This document shows, piece by piece, positions 52,236-61,428 of a stretch of 64,000 nt of DNA. The position numbers and the translations under genes are program-made. The first letter of the stretch is position 1. The number at the start of each line of letters is the position of its first letter. This DNA is from Oceanisphaera sp. IT1-181 (GTDB lineage: Bacteria > Pseudomonadota > Gammaproteobacteria > Enterobacterales > Aeromonadaceae), in contig NZ_CP136856.1 in assembly GCF_033807535.1 (NCBI RefSeq), positions 149,001 through 213,000 on the forward strand, written 5' to 3'. The notes below the pieces were generated by a model that had not been told where the DNA came from, did not search any database, and worked only from the letters and a program-made list of their open reading frames with translations.

Positions 52236-52790
52236 TTACTCATCATGGGCAGGATAAATAAGCTCGCCGTTATTAGTGATAACGGCCTCTGCTCCCCATT
52301 TTCCGACTTGGTGTTCTTCAATCAGGGTTTGTTGCTTAGCACCCTCTAAAATATGCTTTACCTGCCAGCCGTGGCTGGCCAGCCAGTTACTGATTAACAA
52401 CCGATGGCACAGTGCTGGATGACGCTCTGAACAGCAGATGGCAATGCGCTGATCGGCGGCTTCGCACTGTAATTTTTCAATACCGGCTTGAAAGTCTGCG
52501 GTTAGGGTGTAATCCGCATAATTATGAAAGGATTGGTTTTGCCAGCCGTCATTGACCTCATTCTCTATGACTTTTGATTTTCTTCTGCGCCCGCCTAGTT
52601 TTTCGCAATGCTGATAATCAATGCCATGCTCTGGCAACCACTTGCGCATCTGGTCTTCGTGAAAATGCGGAAACTTACGACTGCCCGGAAAAGCCCGCAC
52701 ATCCACCAACTTCTCAATGCCTGCATCAGCCAGCAGCTTTAAGAATTCCTCTTGGGTGTGAGTGGAATGGCCGACCGTATAAATCTCCAT
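52236..52790 (-). CDS. DUF488-family protein
   Basis: A 184-residue cytoplasmic protein of the DUF488 family. The start MEIYTVGHSTHTQEEFLKLL, the strand KLVDVRAFPGSRKFPHF and the Cys-rich CCSERHPALCHRLLIS motif are diagnostic. The conserved Cys, His and Arg suggest a metal or catalytic site, but the function is not known. AGAGGAGC precedes the ATG. It stands alone beside the LemA operon. Confidence 0.85.
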   Translation of the reverse strand: MEIYTVGHSTHTQEEFLKLLADAGIEKLVDVRAFPGSRKFPHFHEDQMRKWLPEHGIDYQHCEKLGGRRRKSKVIENEVNDGWQNQSFHNYADYTLTADFQAGIEKLQCEAADQRIAICCSERHPALCHRLLISNWLASHGWQVKHILEGAKQQTLIEEHQVGKWGAEAVITNNGELIYPAHDE

Positions 52791-52896
52791 ATGTAGCTCC
52801 TCTAAGACGATGAGTATTCTCTCGCTTAATCAGCTTACTTACCTACTGAGTGTATCCCTATTCACAGCTAGCGCCGCCACCTGCCTATGCAGGGCA

Positions 52897-52936
52897 CAAA
52901 AAAACAGCGATTAGCTCAATTAATAGCTGTTTTTTC
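52897..52936. terminator. Terminator-like hairpin upstream of both neighbours
   Basis: The arms aaaaaacagc (52898-52907) and gctgtttttt (52926-52935) are perfect complements with A and T runs, as in a bidirectional terminator. It lies upstream of the starts of both flanking genes, so no present gene obviously needs it. Confidence 0.6.
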
Positions 52937-53052
52937 TTGGATACTCCTATAATGATCGAATACCATCCGCATGGAATCTATTTGGATGGCTATTGGAGTC
53001 TAATTGGATTTTTTAGGGCTATGGTGCAGGTACTGACCAGCGAGGGAAAGTG

Positions 53053-53469
53053 ATGAGCGTACATGAGCTAAAACGAAAGACCGGCGATACCAGCGAAAAG
53101 CTGACCATCAACTTAGGGGTCGTTGACCTTGGGCAAGTCGATCTGCTGGTGCAGGAGGGATTTTATTCCAACCGCAGTGACCTGATCCGCACGGCGATCC
53201 GTAACCAGCTAGCGGTCCATGCAGAAGTGGTTAAGGAAACCGTCGCCCGTAAGACCTATGTGCTGGGCCTGCAGTATTACAGCCGCACGGATCTGGAAGC
53301 GCTACAGGCGAAGGGCGAAATGCTACAGATCCAAGTGCTGGGATTAGCGAATATTGCCGAGGATGTATCTCCGGAACTCGCGCTGGCGACGATCGAATCC
53401 ATCTCCGTATTAGGTGCGCTCCAAGCCAGCAAGGAGGTTAAAGCCGCGCTGGCAAACCGAATTTATTAA
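53053..53469 (+). CDS. Ribbon-helix-helix (CopG-type) regulator
   Basis: A 138-residue protein. Residues about 15-50 (KLTINLGVVDLGQVDLLVQE, GFYSNRSDLIRTAIRNQL) form a CopG-like DNA-binding module. The rest (ETVARKTYVLGLQYYSRTDL...) is a C-terminal domain I cannot assign; it lacks NikR nickel His residues. I chose the ATG with GAGGG upstream; a GTG immediately precedes it. It lies 31 bases before the esterase gene on the same strand, so it probably controls that gene. Similar pairs occur with PHB-depolymerase-like genes, as I recall the family context. Confidence 0.75.
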   Translation: MSVHELKRKTGDTSEKLTINLGVVDLGQVDLLVQEGFYSNRSDLIRTAIRNQLAVHAEVVKETVARKTYVLGLQYYSRTDLEALQAKGEMLQIQVLGLANIAEDVSPELALATIESISVLGALQASKEVKAALANRIY

Positions 53470-53500
53470 TAGCGTATTAATTCAAGCGAGGAATATTTCT

Positions 53501-54973
53501 ATGAATCTTCCAATGAACGAAAAATTTATGGCCAGTCTGAAACAGGCCACTTGGTTGACGCAGTCGGGCCAACTGCAGGAGGCCACGGCTATGATACAGC
53601 GGGCGCTGCAGGGTAAGCAGATGCCCCAAGCCACTGAGCCGGATGCAACCACTGAGCCTGCATCCGCCAAGGGTGAGATATTCGAGGGCAGCTTTTATGT
53701 GGTAGAGGAGCCGTCTGCTGCATCTCATAAAGCGTCGGCGGGCCGCAAACGCGCGCAGACCGACTTTACGCAGCCAGACCTTACGCAGACCGGCCATGCG
53801 CAGACTGACTATGGGCAAACAACAGCGCCACGCAAACCTTTCGCTGCCGTTTCTGGTATTAGTGGTTTGAGCAGCCTATTACGCGGCAAGCTATCGGGTT
53901 TATCGGGGTTGAATGCAGGAGTGGACTCACCCGCCGAGACGCTGGCTGACGGCGCGACTGCTTTTGCTCCCGGTATGAGTGGTCTGAGCAGCCTGTTGCG
54001 CGGCAAGCTGTCGGGCTTACAAGGGTTGAACACCGGCGTGGACGTTCCCGTCGAAGTGTTGCCTGAGGGCGCGACTTTTAACAGTGGCACTTTCGCCAAT
54101 CAGGCGGGCAGCCGAGATTACAAACTGTATGTCCCCAGTGGTTACCATGGCCAGCCGTTGCCATTAATCGTCATGTTGCATGGTTGCACCCAAAATCCCG
54201 ATGACTTCGCCGCCGGCACCGGCATGAACCTGCTTGCACAAGAGCAGCCGTGTTTGGTGCTCTATCCTGCACAAAGCGGTTGCGCGAATAGCTCCAAGTG
54301 CTGGAACTGGTTCAAGCCAGGCGATCAGCACCGCGATGGTGGCGAGCCGGCGATTATCGCAGGTCTAACGCGCCAAATTATCAATGAGTATCACCTGGAT
54401 GAAGGACGCGTCTACGTGGCGGGATTGTCCGCTGGCGGCGCCATGGCCACCACCATGGCGATGCTCTACCCAGACATTTACGCGGCGGTGGGCGTTCATT
54501 CGGGGCTTGCTCACGGCGCGGCGCAAGATATACCGTCTGCACTTGCGGCCATGCAAGGCGGCACCGGACCTTTGGCCGGCCTGAACAAGCAGGCGAATGC
54601 TCGCTCCCCATCGTCAACGGGGCCGAGAATCCCCGCCATTATCTTCCACGGTGATCAGGACACTACGGTACATCCCAGCAACGGCGATCGCGTGGTAGCA
54701 CAATATCTCTCTGATACCGGCTCAGGCCGCGTAACGAACAGCAAGATTAAGGCAGAGAGACGTGCTGGAAAGGTACCTAATGGGCGTTCTTATACTTGTA
54801 CCATTCATCATGATGCGAGTGCCCAGCCTATCCTAGAGCAGTGGTCGATTCACGGCGCCGCCCACGCTTGGGCCGGGGGTACGTCTCGGGGCTCTTATAC
54901 GGATCCGCAAGGGCCGGATGCCTCACGGGAAATGCTGCGCTTTTTCTTAGCGCACGCGAAAGGCGAACATTGA
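53501..54973 (+). CDS. PHB depolymerase-family esterase with internal repeat
   Basis: A 490-residue alpha/beta-hydrolase. Residues 1-40 (NEKFMASLKQATWLTQSGQL) form a helical segment without a signal peptide. A low-complexity Ala/Thr/Gln region follows, then two 39-residue repeats (GLSSLLRGKLSGL core). The esterase domain begins near residue 200 with DYKLYVPSGY, the oxyanion MLHGCTQNPDDFAAG, the nucleophile motif GLSAGGAMA and a catalytic-His candidate HGAAHAWAGG. It is probably intracellular, acting on PHB or a related ester. GAGGAA precedes the ATG. An upstream RHH gene likely regulates it. No phaC or phasin gene is nearby. Confidence 0.82.
   Translation: MNLPMNEKFMASLKQATWLTQSGQLQEATAMIQRALQGKQMPQATEPDATTEPASAKGEIFEGSFYVVEEPSAASHKASAGRKRAQTDFTQPDLTQTGHAQTDYGQTTAPRKPFAAVSGISGLSSLLRGKLSGLSGLNAGVDSPAETLADGATAFAPGMSGLSSLLRGKLSGLQGLNTGVDVPVEVLPEGATFNSGTFANQAGSRDYKLYVPSGYHGQPLPLIVMLHGCTQNPDDFAAGTGMNLLAQEQPCLVLYPAQSGCANSSKCWNWFKPGDQHRDGGEPAIIAGLTRQIINEYHLDEGRVYVAGLSAGGAMATTMAMLYPDIYAAVGVHSGLAHGAAQDIPSALAAMQGGTGPLAGLNKQANARSPSSTGPRIPAIIFHGDQDTTVHPSNGDRVVAQYLSDTGSGRVTNSKIKAERRAGKVPNGRSYTCTIHHDASAQPILEQWSIHGAAHAWAGGTSRGSYTDPQGPDASREMLRFFLAHAKGEH
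53855..54076 (+). repeat. Two tandem 117-base coding repeats in the esterase gene
   Basis: Units begin at 53855 and 53972 (period 117 bases, 39 codons), and the matching gcgact ends lie at 53959 and 54076. Both encode (I/M)SGLSSLLRGKLSGL, GLN(A/T)GVD and (A/P)(D/E)GAT. The DNA differs mainly at third positions, so the duplication is old and kept under selection. Confidence 0.85.
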
Positions 54974-55080
54974 TAAGCGGGCCATCAAGATAATGGAAGG
55001 TACGCGATAACCCATCCCGACTCATCAAGCCGCTAAAATACTCGCTGTCAGCAGAGTTGAGAACGGCTTATTTCAGCAGT

Positions 55081-55114
55081 AAAAAGGCCCCAGTGCTGAC
55101 GAGCACTGGGGCCT
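55081..55114 (-). terminator. Terminator of ppc
   Basis: A 13-bp perfect stem aggccccagtgct / agcactggggcct with a 4-base loop is followed on the minus strand by five T residues. It may also end the esterase transcript from the other side. The short tandem taacgct units at 55143-55165 lie between it and the ppc stop. Confidence 0.85.
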
Positions 55115-55185
55115 ACTTTAGTCGGGCCATTCCATAGATTTTACTTAACGCTTAACGCTTAAAGCTTACCGCTTAAGGCTATGTT

Positions 55186-57813
55186 TTAACCCGTATTACG
55201 CATGCCTGCAGCAATGCCGGCTATGGTCACCATCAGTGCTTGATCCAATACCGGATTAACATCATCGCCTTGATGCTGACGCGAACGCTTTAATAGCTCC
55301 GCCTGCAACACGTTCAGTGGATCCGTATAGGGATTACGTAGCTTAATCGACTCCTTGATCCACGGCTCATCAGATAACAGCTCCGCTTCTTCTTTCAGCT
55401 GCAATATCAGTTCCATGCTAGCCCGCAACTCATCACGTAACCGCTTACCCAACGGTTTAAGCTCATTAGGCACCAACAGTCCGTCGTAATAGGCGGCAAG
55501 ACTAAGATCGGCTTTCAAAAACACCATTTCCAGCATATCGAGTCGAGCGCGGAAAAATGGCCAGCCCTCATTCATCGCCACCAAGGTTTTCTCTTGCCCT
55601 GCCTCTATCACCGCCTCTAGTCCCTTATGGGCACCCAGCCAGGCGGGCAGCATCAAGCGGTTTTGTGTCCAAGCAAAAATCCACGGAATGGCCCGCAGGC
55701 TTTCTACGCCACCGTTGGGTTTGCGCTTAGCGGGGCGAGAGCCTAACGGCAACTTGCCCAGCTCTAGCTCGGGCGTGGCGGCGCGAAAGTAGGGTACAAA
55801 GTCCGGCTCATCACGAATAAGCGAACGATAATGGGCGCAGGAAACGTCACTCATGGTTTCCATTAGCTCGCGCCACTGAGGCTCTGGCTCAGGTGGAGGC
55901 AGCAAGTTGGCTTCTAGTACCGCACTGGCATAGAGCGCTAGGCTATCGATGGCGACTTTAGATAGGCCAAATTTAAAGCGGATCATCTCGCCTTGCTCGG
56001 TGACGCGTAAGCCACCAAGCGTAGAGCCCGGCGGTTGCGCCAAAATGGCCTCACGAGCCGGACCACCACCGCGACCTAAGCTGCCGCCACGACCGTGGAA
56101 CAAGGTGAGCTTAACTTGTTCGGACTCGCTAATGGCCACCAATTTTTCCATGGCGCTGTATTGGGCCCAGCCCGCCGCCATCATACCGGCGTCTTTAGAT
56201 GAGTCAGAATAACCAATCATCACATATTGACGGCCTTGTAGATAACCGCGATACCAAGGCAGCGCATAAAGCTGCTCTATCACCTCGGCACCGTTATTAA
56301 GATCTTCTAAGGTCTCAAACAAAGGCGCAACCGGCATCGGGAAGTTAACACCGCACTCTTTTAGTAATAGCTGTACCGCCAGCACATCGGATGGCGCACC
56401 GGCCATAGAGATAATGTAAATCCCGAAGGCGTCCGCTGGGTGCTCGCTAATCACGCGGCAGGTATCCAATACCTCTTGGGTGTCGGCGCTGGGTTGCCAT
56501 TGCCGAGGTAAGAGCGGCCGGCGTGAATTGAGTTCATTGAGTAAGAAAGCCTGCTTGTCGGCTTCACTCCAATCGCCGTAGTTACCCAAGCCCAAGTACC
56601 CGGTGATTTCTGCCAGCGCCTGGCTGTGACGCTCGCCGTCTTGGCGAATATCTAATTTCAGTAGGTGAATACCAAAACAGGCCACCTTGCGGATCACATC
56701 GAGCAGCAGGCCGTCGGCAATCTTCCCTAGCCCACACTCTTGCAGCGAGCGATAGCACAACTCTAAAGGCTGGCGCAGTTGTTCGGTGGTCGTGATTAGA
56801 TCCCGCGCATCGGTGCTTTGGTTTTGTACCTTGGCGTTAAGATGCATCAGGGTTTCGCGCAAGTCTTCACGCAGGGTGCGCAGGATGGCCCGATAAGGTT
56901 CCTCACTTTGTGCTGTTGCTTGATACAGCTCATCGTTGGCTTGCGACATCGACAGCTCGGATACTAGCTCTTGAATATCGTTAAGAAACAGCGAGCTTGC
57001 CATCCAACGGCCTAACAACAGTACTTCTTGGGTCACCTTAGCGGTAACGAACGGATTACCGTCGCGGTCTCCGCCCATCCAAGAGGTAAAGCGTACCGGG
57101 GCGGCATCCAGCGGCAGCCGGGTACCGAGTTGCTCATGCAACTGGCTGTCGAGCTGGCGCATGAACTTGGGAAGGGCGGGCCAGAGGCTGTTTTCGATCA
57201 CAGCAAAGCCCCACTTGGCTTCATCGACCGGTGTCGGCCGCTGGGAGCGAATTTCATTGCTATGCCAAGCCTGAGTAATAAGTTGTTCTATTCGTGCTAG
57301 TAGCTCGGCTTTTTCTTGCTCGGGTAGGTCTAGCTCCAATGCGGCCAAGCAGTCGTTAAGCTGTACATGCTTATGGATAAAGGTACGGCGGGTCACCTCG
57401 GTGGGGTGAGCGGTTAGTACTAAGTCGATGTCGAGCTCGGCGACGGCGGCTTTAATATTGTCTTCATTAATATCGGCTTGCTTTAAGCGCTCGAACACCT
57501 GACTGAGAGGCCCGTCACCGGCTTCGCGCTGAGTTTGGCGCGATATGGTATGAAATTGCTCGGCTACGTTTGCCAGATTGAGGAATTGACTAAAAGCTCG
57601 GGTGACGGGTAGCAGTTCGTCGTCACTCAGATGTTTGAGGGTATCGAGTAATCGCTGTTGGTCGTCGTCGTTACCTTGGCGGGCCGATTTGGCCAACTGA
57701 CGTATGGTTTCTACTTTATCGAGAAAGCTCTGGCCATGGTGATCCTTTATGGTATCGCCCAGCAATTGCCCCAGCAGGCCAACATTGGCTCTGAGTGGTG
57801 CATGATTATCCAT
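55186..57813 (-). CDS. ppc: Phosphoenolpyruvate carboxylase
   Basis: An 875-residue cytoplasmic enzyme that carboxylates PEP to oxaloacetate, refilling the TCA cycle and feeding aspartate-family synthesis. The first signature VLTAHPTEVTRRTF (near residue 132) has the catalytic His, and VMIGYSDSSKDAGMMAAGWA (near 535) is the second. GRGGSLGRGGGPA is the substrate loop, and the C-terminus ends MRNTG as in E. coli. I chose the ATG of MDNHAPLRANVG with GAGG upstream; 47 further in-frame codons upstream lack similarity. The pairing with pckA elsewhere in the window gives both directions of the PEP/oxaloacetate node. Confidence 0.97.
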   Translation of the reverse strand: MDNHAPLRANVGLLGQLLGDTIKDHHGQSFLDKVETIRQLAKSARQGNDDDQQRLLDTLKHLSDDELLPVTRAFSQFLNLANVAEQFHTISRQTQREAGDGPLSQVFERLKQADINEDNIKAAVAELDIDLVLTAHPTEVTRRTFIHKHVQLNDCLAALELDLPEQEKAELLARIEQLITQAWHSNEIRSQRPTPVDEAKWGFAVIENSLWPALPKFMRQLDSQLHEQLGTRLPLDAAPVRFTSWMGGDRDGNPFVTAKVTQEVLLLGRWMASSLFLNDIQELVSELSMSQANDELYQATAQSEEPYRAILRTLREDLRETLMHLNAKVQNQSTDARDLITTTEQLRQPLELCYRSLQECGLGKIADGLLLDVIRKVACFGIHLLKLDIRQDGERHSQALAEITGYLGLGNYGDWSEADKQAFLLNELNSRRPLLPRQWQPSADTQEVLDTCRVISEHPADAFGIYIISMAGAPSDVLAVQLLLKECGVNFPMPVAPLFETLEDLNNGAEVIEQLYALPWYRGYLQGRQYVMIGYSDSSKDAGMMAAGWAQYSAMEKLVAISESEQVKLTLFHGRGGSLGRGGGPAREAILAQPPGSTLGGLRVTEQGEMIRFKFGLSKVAIDSLALYASAVLEANLLPPPEPEPQWRELMETMSDVSCAHYRSLIRDEPDFVPYFRAATPELELGKLPLGSRPAKRKPNGGVESLRAIPWIFAWTQNRLMLPAWLGAHKGLEAVIEAGQEKTLVAMNEGWPFFRARLDMLEMVFLKADLSLAAYYDGLLVPNELKPLGKRLRDELRASMELILQLKEEAELLSDEPWIKESIKLRNPYTDPLNVLQAELLKRSRQHQGDDVNPVLDQALMVTIAGIAAGMRNTG

Positions 57814-57981
57814 ATCTGCCTCGTCTGTTTTGTTATTTTTTTGTTTCCGCAAACGCTTATATAGCCAGCTTTCACCATAGCGGTCAATTTTGCCGAGCAC
57901 GGAGTGGTCGTTTTGCGATCTGGTTCGAATATTGAGCACAGCACCAATCACCAAGCGCCCCGCGCCCAGAGTAATAAAAAC

Positions 57982-58074
57982 TGTGAAGAGTGAAGAGAAC
58001 CCCCACCCTTCAGATGCGGTGTGTTTTCTGTAGTTTAGGTGTTATCTCACCCTCTTTACCCTTTACTCTTCACA
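57982..58074. repeat. Gene-end palindrome of the gtgaagagtga family
   Basis: The left arm tgtgaagagtgaagag and the right arm ctttactcttcaca are complementary with few mismatches. It lies between ppc and argE, just beyond the argE stop, and is related to the units at 26300 and 42355. The rest of the 307-base gap shows only a short gcgcc / ggcgc hairpin near 58095. Confidence 0.5.
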
Positions 58075-58120
58075 AGGTGTTCGTCTTTAGCTGGGCGCCT
58101 GGTGCTAGGCGCAGGGCGCT

Positions 58121-59320
58121 TTATTTGACCTCAGCCAAACAAAAGCGACTAACTAGACGTTGAATGATATCGATGGTGGGTTTCACAAACGATAAGTCCA
58201 AGTATTCATCGGGCTGGTGGGCCTGAGCGATATGGCCAGGGCCCAGTACGATAGTTTGGCAGCCGAGCTGATTGATAAAAGGCGCTTCGGTGCAATAGTT
58301 GACCGCCTCGGCCGTTTTGCCGGTGATCTCGGCGGCAGCGCGAACTAACTCGCCGTTTGGATCTGTGCTGTAGGCCGGAATGGGCTCATGCAAATGAAAC
58401 AACTCAAGCGCATCGGGATACTGCTGCTTAATAGGCTCAATGGCGTGATGCAATAAACCCATGAGTTCATCAGGGCCCACACCAGGAATGGGGCGCATGT
58501 CGAAGTTCAGCTCGCAGCAGGCACAAATCCGATTGGGGCTGTCACCACCGAACAGCGAGCCGAGGTTCAGCGTTGGCTGGGGCACCTTAAAATTAGTGTT
58601 GCCATAGTTTTCTTTAAGCTGGCGCTGTAAGTCTAATAAGCGGCCCATCACTTTATGCATAATCTCTAGCGCGTTTACGCCATTAGCGGGATCTGAACTG
58701 TGGCCGCTTTTGCCGGTAATACGAATACCTTCCGACATATGGCCCTTATGCATCATTACCGGTACTAAACCGGTGGGCTCACCAATCACCGCATAGTCCG
58801 GCTTAATGGCCATGGCGCTGGCAATAGCGCGGGCACCGGCCATGGTGGTTTCTTCATCGGCGGTGGCCAAGATGCGAATGGGCTTGGTCAGCTTACTTAA
58901 GTCCATGTCTTTTAGGGCTTCGATAATAAAGGCAAAGAAGCCTTTCATGTCGATCACGCCCAAGCCATAAAGGCGGCCGTTTTCTTCGGTCAGCTTAAAG
59001 GGGTCTTTGGTCCAGCGCCCTTCATCATAAGGCACTGTGTCGGTATGGCCGGCCAGCAGTAAGCCGCCATCGCCTTCTCCGCGGGTGGCCACCATGTTGA
59101 ATTTGCCGGGTAGGTCGTCAAGCTCGGTAACCTCTACCTCAAAGCCTAATTGGCTAAACCAGTCGGCCAGAAGCCGTATCACTTTTTCGTTACTTTGGTC
59201 CCAGCTTGGCTCGGTACTACTAATAGAGGGCAGGGCGATTAAGTCGCGATACATATCCATCAATTGAAACTGCTTTGATGGGCCGGTTGACGAGGGCTTT
59301 AATGACTGTGTTAAGGGCAT
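58121..59320 (-). CDS. argE: Acetylornithine deacetylase
   Basis: A 399-residue M20-family zinc hydrolase that releases ornithine from N-acetylornithine. Metal and catalytic residues lie in AGHTDTVPYDEG (near residue 90), LYGLGVIDMKGFFAF (bridging Asp), TADEETTMAGA (catalytic Glu pair), IGEPTGL and the terminal GPGHIAQAHQPDEY. The length and sequence fit ArgE rather than DapE. GGAG precedes the chosen ATG. It is divergent from argCBFG, the classical arginine layout, with ARG-box-like sites in the spacer. Confidence 0.95.
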   Translation of the reverse strand: MPLTQSLKPSSTGPSKQFQLMDMYRDLIALPSISSTEPSWDQSNEKVIRLLADWFSQLGFEVEVTELDDLPGKFNMVATRGEGDGGLLLAGHTDTVPYDEGRWTKDPFKLTEENGRLYGLGVIDMKGFFAFIIEALKDMDLSKLTKPIRILATADEETTMAGARAIASAMAIKPDYAVIGEPTGLVPVMMHKGHMSEGIRITGKSGHSSDPANGVNALEIMHKVMGRLLDLQRQLKENYGNTNFKVPQPTLNLGSLFGGDSPNRICACCELNFDMRPIPGVGPDELMGLLHHAIEPIKQQYPDALELFHLHEPIPAYSTDPNGELVRAAAEITGKTAEAVNYCTEAPFINQLGCQTIVLGPGHIAQAHQPDEYLDLSFVKPTIDIIQRLVSRFCLAEVK

Positions 59321-59337
59321 GGACACTCCGTAAAAAA

Positions 59338-59378
59338 TTATCAAATTTATATTCAACAATGTTGCATAAGTATTTGTT
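59338..59378. promoter_or_regulatory. ARG-box-like sites between argE and argC
   Basis: On the minus strand, ttgaatataaatttgataa (59338-59356) resembles the ArgR half-sites TGAAT-WWWW-ATTCA. A second similar site gttgcataagtatttgtt follows at 59361-59378. The two are about 23 bases apart, close to the spacing of paired ARG boxes. Right-hand half-sites are imperfect, so this is tentative. Confidence 0.45.
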
Positions 59379-59591
59379 CATTGCTAGTCTGGCGACCTAT
59401 TCTTTTCTGGGTAATTAGCGTAGCAAATGGTCATGTATTTCTATTCTTTATTACGGCGACGACGACAGCTCGCCTAAGCCAATGCTATAGGGTCTAGCGT
59501 AATATCCCTTAGGGTGACATAAGCCCTGAAAACACGCTAGGCTGACACCTGCATCCTTATCCAGCCAAAATTCAAATAGATGGACCTGCCC

Positions 59592-60605
59592 ATGTTAAAA
59601 GCTGCAATTATTGGTGCTAGCGGATACACCGGAGCCGAACTGGCCGGTTTAATCCATGCACACCCCAACCTGACGCTCGCCGGCCTTTATGTTTCTGAAG
59701 GTAGCTTAGACGCTCATAAACCCTTTGCCAGCTTGTATCCACGCTGGCGCGGTGTGATTGATGCGCCGCTGCAGCCGCTTGATGCTGACGCGCTGAGCCG
59801 TATTTATGCAGACGCCGACCTAGTGCTGTTGGCCACCGCCCACGAAGTGAGCCATGACTTGGCGCCCGGCTTTTTAGCCAAGGGCATGCCGGTCTTTGAT
59901 TTATCCGGTGCTTTTCGCGTGCCCGGTGACGATTTTTATCAGCGTTTTTATGGTTTTACTCACCAGTTTGGCGGCTGGTTAAGCAAGGCGGCTTATGGTT
60001 TAGCCGAATGGAACCAAGACGCGATTAAGCAAGCACAATTAATTGCCGTACCTGGCTGTTATCCCACGGCTTCTCTCACCGCCTTAAAGCCGTTACAAAC
60101 AGCAGGCCTGATGGCCGCCGGACGTAAGCCAATTATTAGTGCCGTCTCCGGTGTCACCGGTGCGGGACGCAAAGCCAGCCTCGCTACCAGCTTTTGTGAA
60201 GTGAGCTTTAAGCCTTATGGCGTGCTTAATCATCGTCATCAGCCTGAGATCAGTCATCATCTGAGTAATCAGGTGGTCTTTCAGCCGCACCTGGGTAACT
60301 TTAGTCGCGGCATTTTGGCCACTATTTATGTAGAGCTAAATGACGACGTGACCGATGAGCAAATCGCCAGCGCATATCACAGCGCCTACGACGGTCAGAA
60401 AATCGTGCGTATCACGGATCAATGGCCACAAATTAACGATGTAGCGGGCACGCCATTTTGTGACCTGCACTGGGCCCGTGACGGTAACCAGCTAATAGTG
60501 GTATCGGCCATCGACAACCTGTTAAAAGGCGCGGCCAGTCAGGCCATTCAATGTATTAATATTCACCAAGGATTCTCGCCGCTGGCGGGTCTGGTGCAGG
60601 AGTAA
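59592..60605 (+). CDS. argC: N-acetyl-gamma-glutamyl-phosphate reductase
   Basis: A 337-residue NADPH-dependent enzyme, third step of arginine synthesis. The nucleotide loop is IIGASGYTGAELAGL, and the catalytic Cys is in LIAVPGCYPTASLTALKPL (near residue 155). LLATAHEVSHDLAPG, FDLSGAFR and HRHQPEI are family hallmarks. I prefer the second ATG (with GGA a short way upstream) over one four codons earlier, to match homologues. It is first in the argCBFG operon. Confidence 0.95.
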   Translation: MLKAAIIGASGYTGAELAGLIHAHPNLTLAGLYVSEGSLDAHKPFASLYPRWRGVIDAPLQPLDADALSRIYADADLVLLATAHEVSHDLAPGFLAKGMPVFDLSGAFRVPGDDFYQRFYGFTHQFGGWLSKAAYGLAEWNQDAIKQAQLIAVPGCYPTASLTALKPLQTAGLMAAGRKPIISAVSGVTGAGRKASLATSFCEVSFKPYGVLNHRHQPEISHHLSNQVVFQPHLGNFSRGILATIYVELNDDVTDEQIASAYHSAYDGQKIVRITDQWPQINDVAGTPFCDLHWARDGNQLIVVSAIDNLLKGAASQAIQCINIHQGFSPLAGLVQE

Positions 60606-60611
60606 GCTTTG

Positions 60612-61400
60612 ATGTCCACTCAAACTAGCCCGTTAATTATTAAGCTCGGCGGCACGCTATTAGAAAGTAACGATGCCTTAGCAGCGTTATTTGCCACCTT
60701 GAACTCGTTTATTGAGCAAGTAAAACGCCCGCTGGTATTAGTGCATGGCGGCGGCGTGTTGGTCGATAACCAGCTGGCGGCCATGGGTCTGACCTCGACC
60801 AAGAAAGACGGCTTGCGCGTGACGCCATTGGAGCATATTCCAGTGATAGCCGGTGCCTTGGCAGGAACGGCTAATAAGCTGCTGCTGGCGCAAGCCATTG
60901 CGCATAACATTAGTGCGGTGGGTTTGTGCTTGGGCGATGGTGGTTTATGCCGCGTTAGCCAGCTGGATCCTGAGCTGGGTTCGGTCGGCAAAGTAGACGG
61001 CGGTGACGCTACCTTAATTAGCACACTATTAAATGCAGGCTTTATGCCGGTGATCAGCTCCATTGGTATTACCAATGATGGCCAGTTGATGAACGTGAAT
61101 GCAGATCAAGCGGCCACTGCCATTGCGGAAGTACTGGATGCAGATTTAGTGATGCTGTCGGATGTGAGTGGCATTCTTGACGGCGAGCGTCAGTTGATCA
61201 ATTTACTGACCGAGACTCGCGCCTTGGAGTTGATGCAACAAGGGGTGATCAAAGATGGCATGGCAGTGAAAGTGAAAGCCGCACTGCAAGCCACTAAAAC
61301 TTTGGGTAAACCGGTTGCCGTGGGTAGCTGGCGCAATCCTGAACAATTATTGTCGCTGCTGGCAGGTGAGTCAGAGTTTGGCACTCGGATTTCACACTAA
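60612..61400 (+). CDS. argB: Acetylglutamate kinase
   Basis: A 262-residue kinase phosphorylating N-acetylglutamate, second step of arginine synthesis. LIIKLGGTLLES and LVLVHGGGVLVDN are phosphate-binding glycine loops. NVNADQAATAIAEVLDADLV and MLSDVSGILDG form the C-terminal nucleotide site. It lacks the N-terminal helix of arginine-inhibited forms, so it is the E. coli-like, probably feedback-insensitive type. The ATG follows GGAG and starts six bases after the argC stop. Confidence 0.95.
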   Translation: MSTQTSPLIIKLGGTLLESNDALAALFATLNSFIEQVKRPLVLVHGGGVLVDNQLAAMGLTSTKKDGLRVTPLEHIPVIAGALAGTANKLLLAQAIAHNISAVGLCLGDGGLCRVSQLDPELGSVGKVDGGDATLISTLLNAGFMPVISSIGITNDGQLMNVNADQAATAIAEVLDADLVMLSDVSGILDGERQLINLLTETRALELMQQGVIKDGMAVKVKAALQATKTLGKPVAVGSWRNPEQLLSLLAGESEFGTRISH

Positions 61401-61428
61401 GGACCTATCTCAAACTAAGGAAGAGCAG

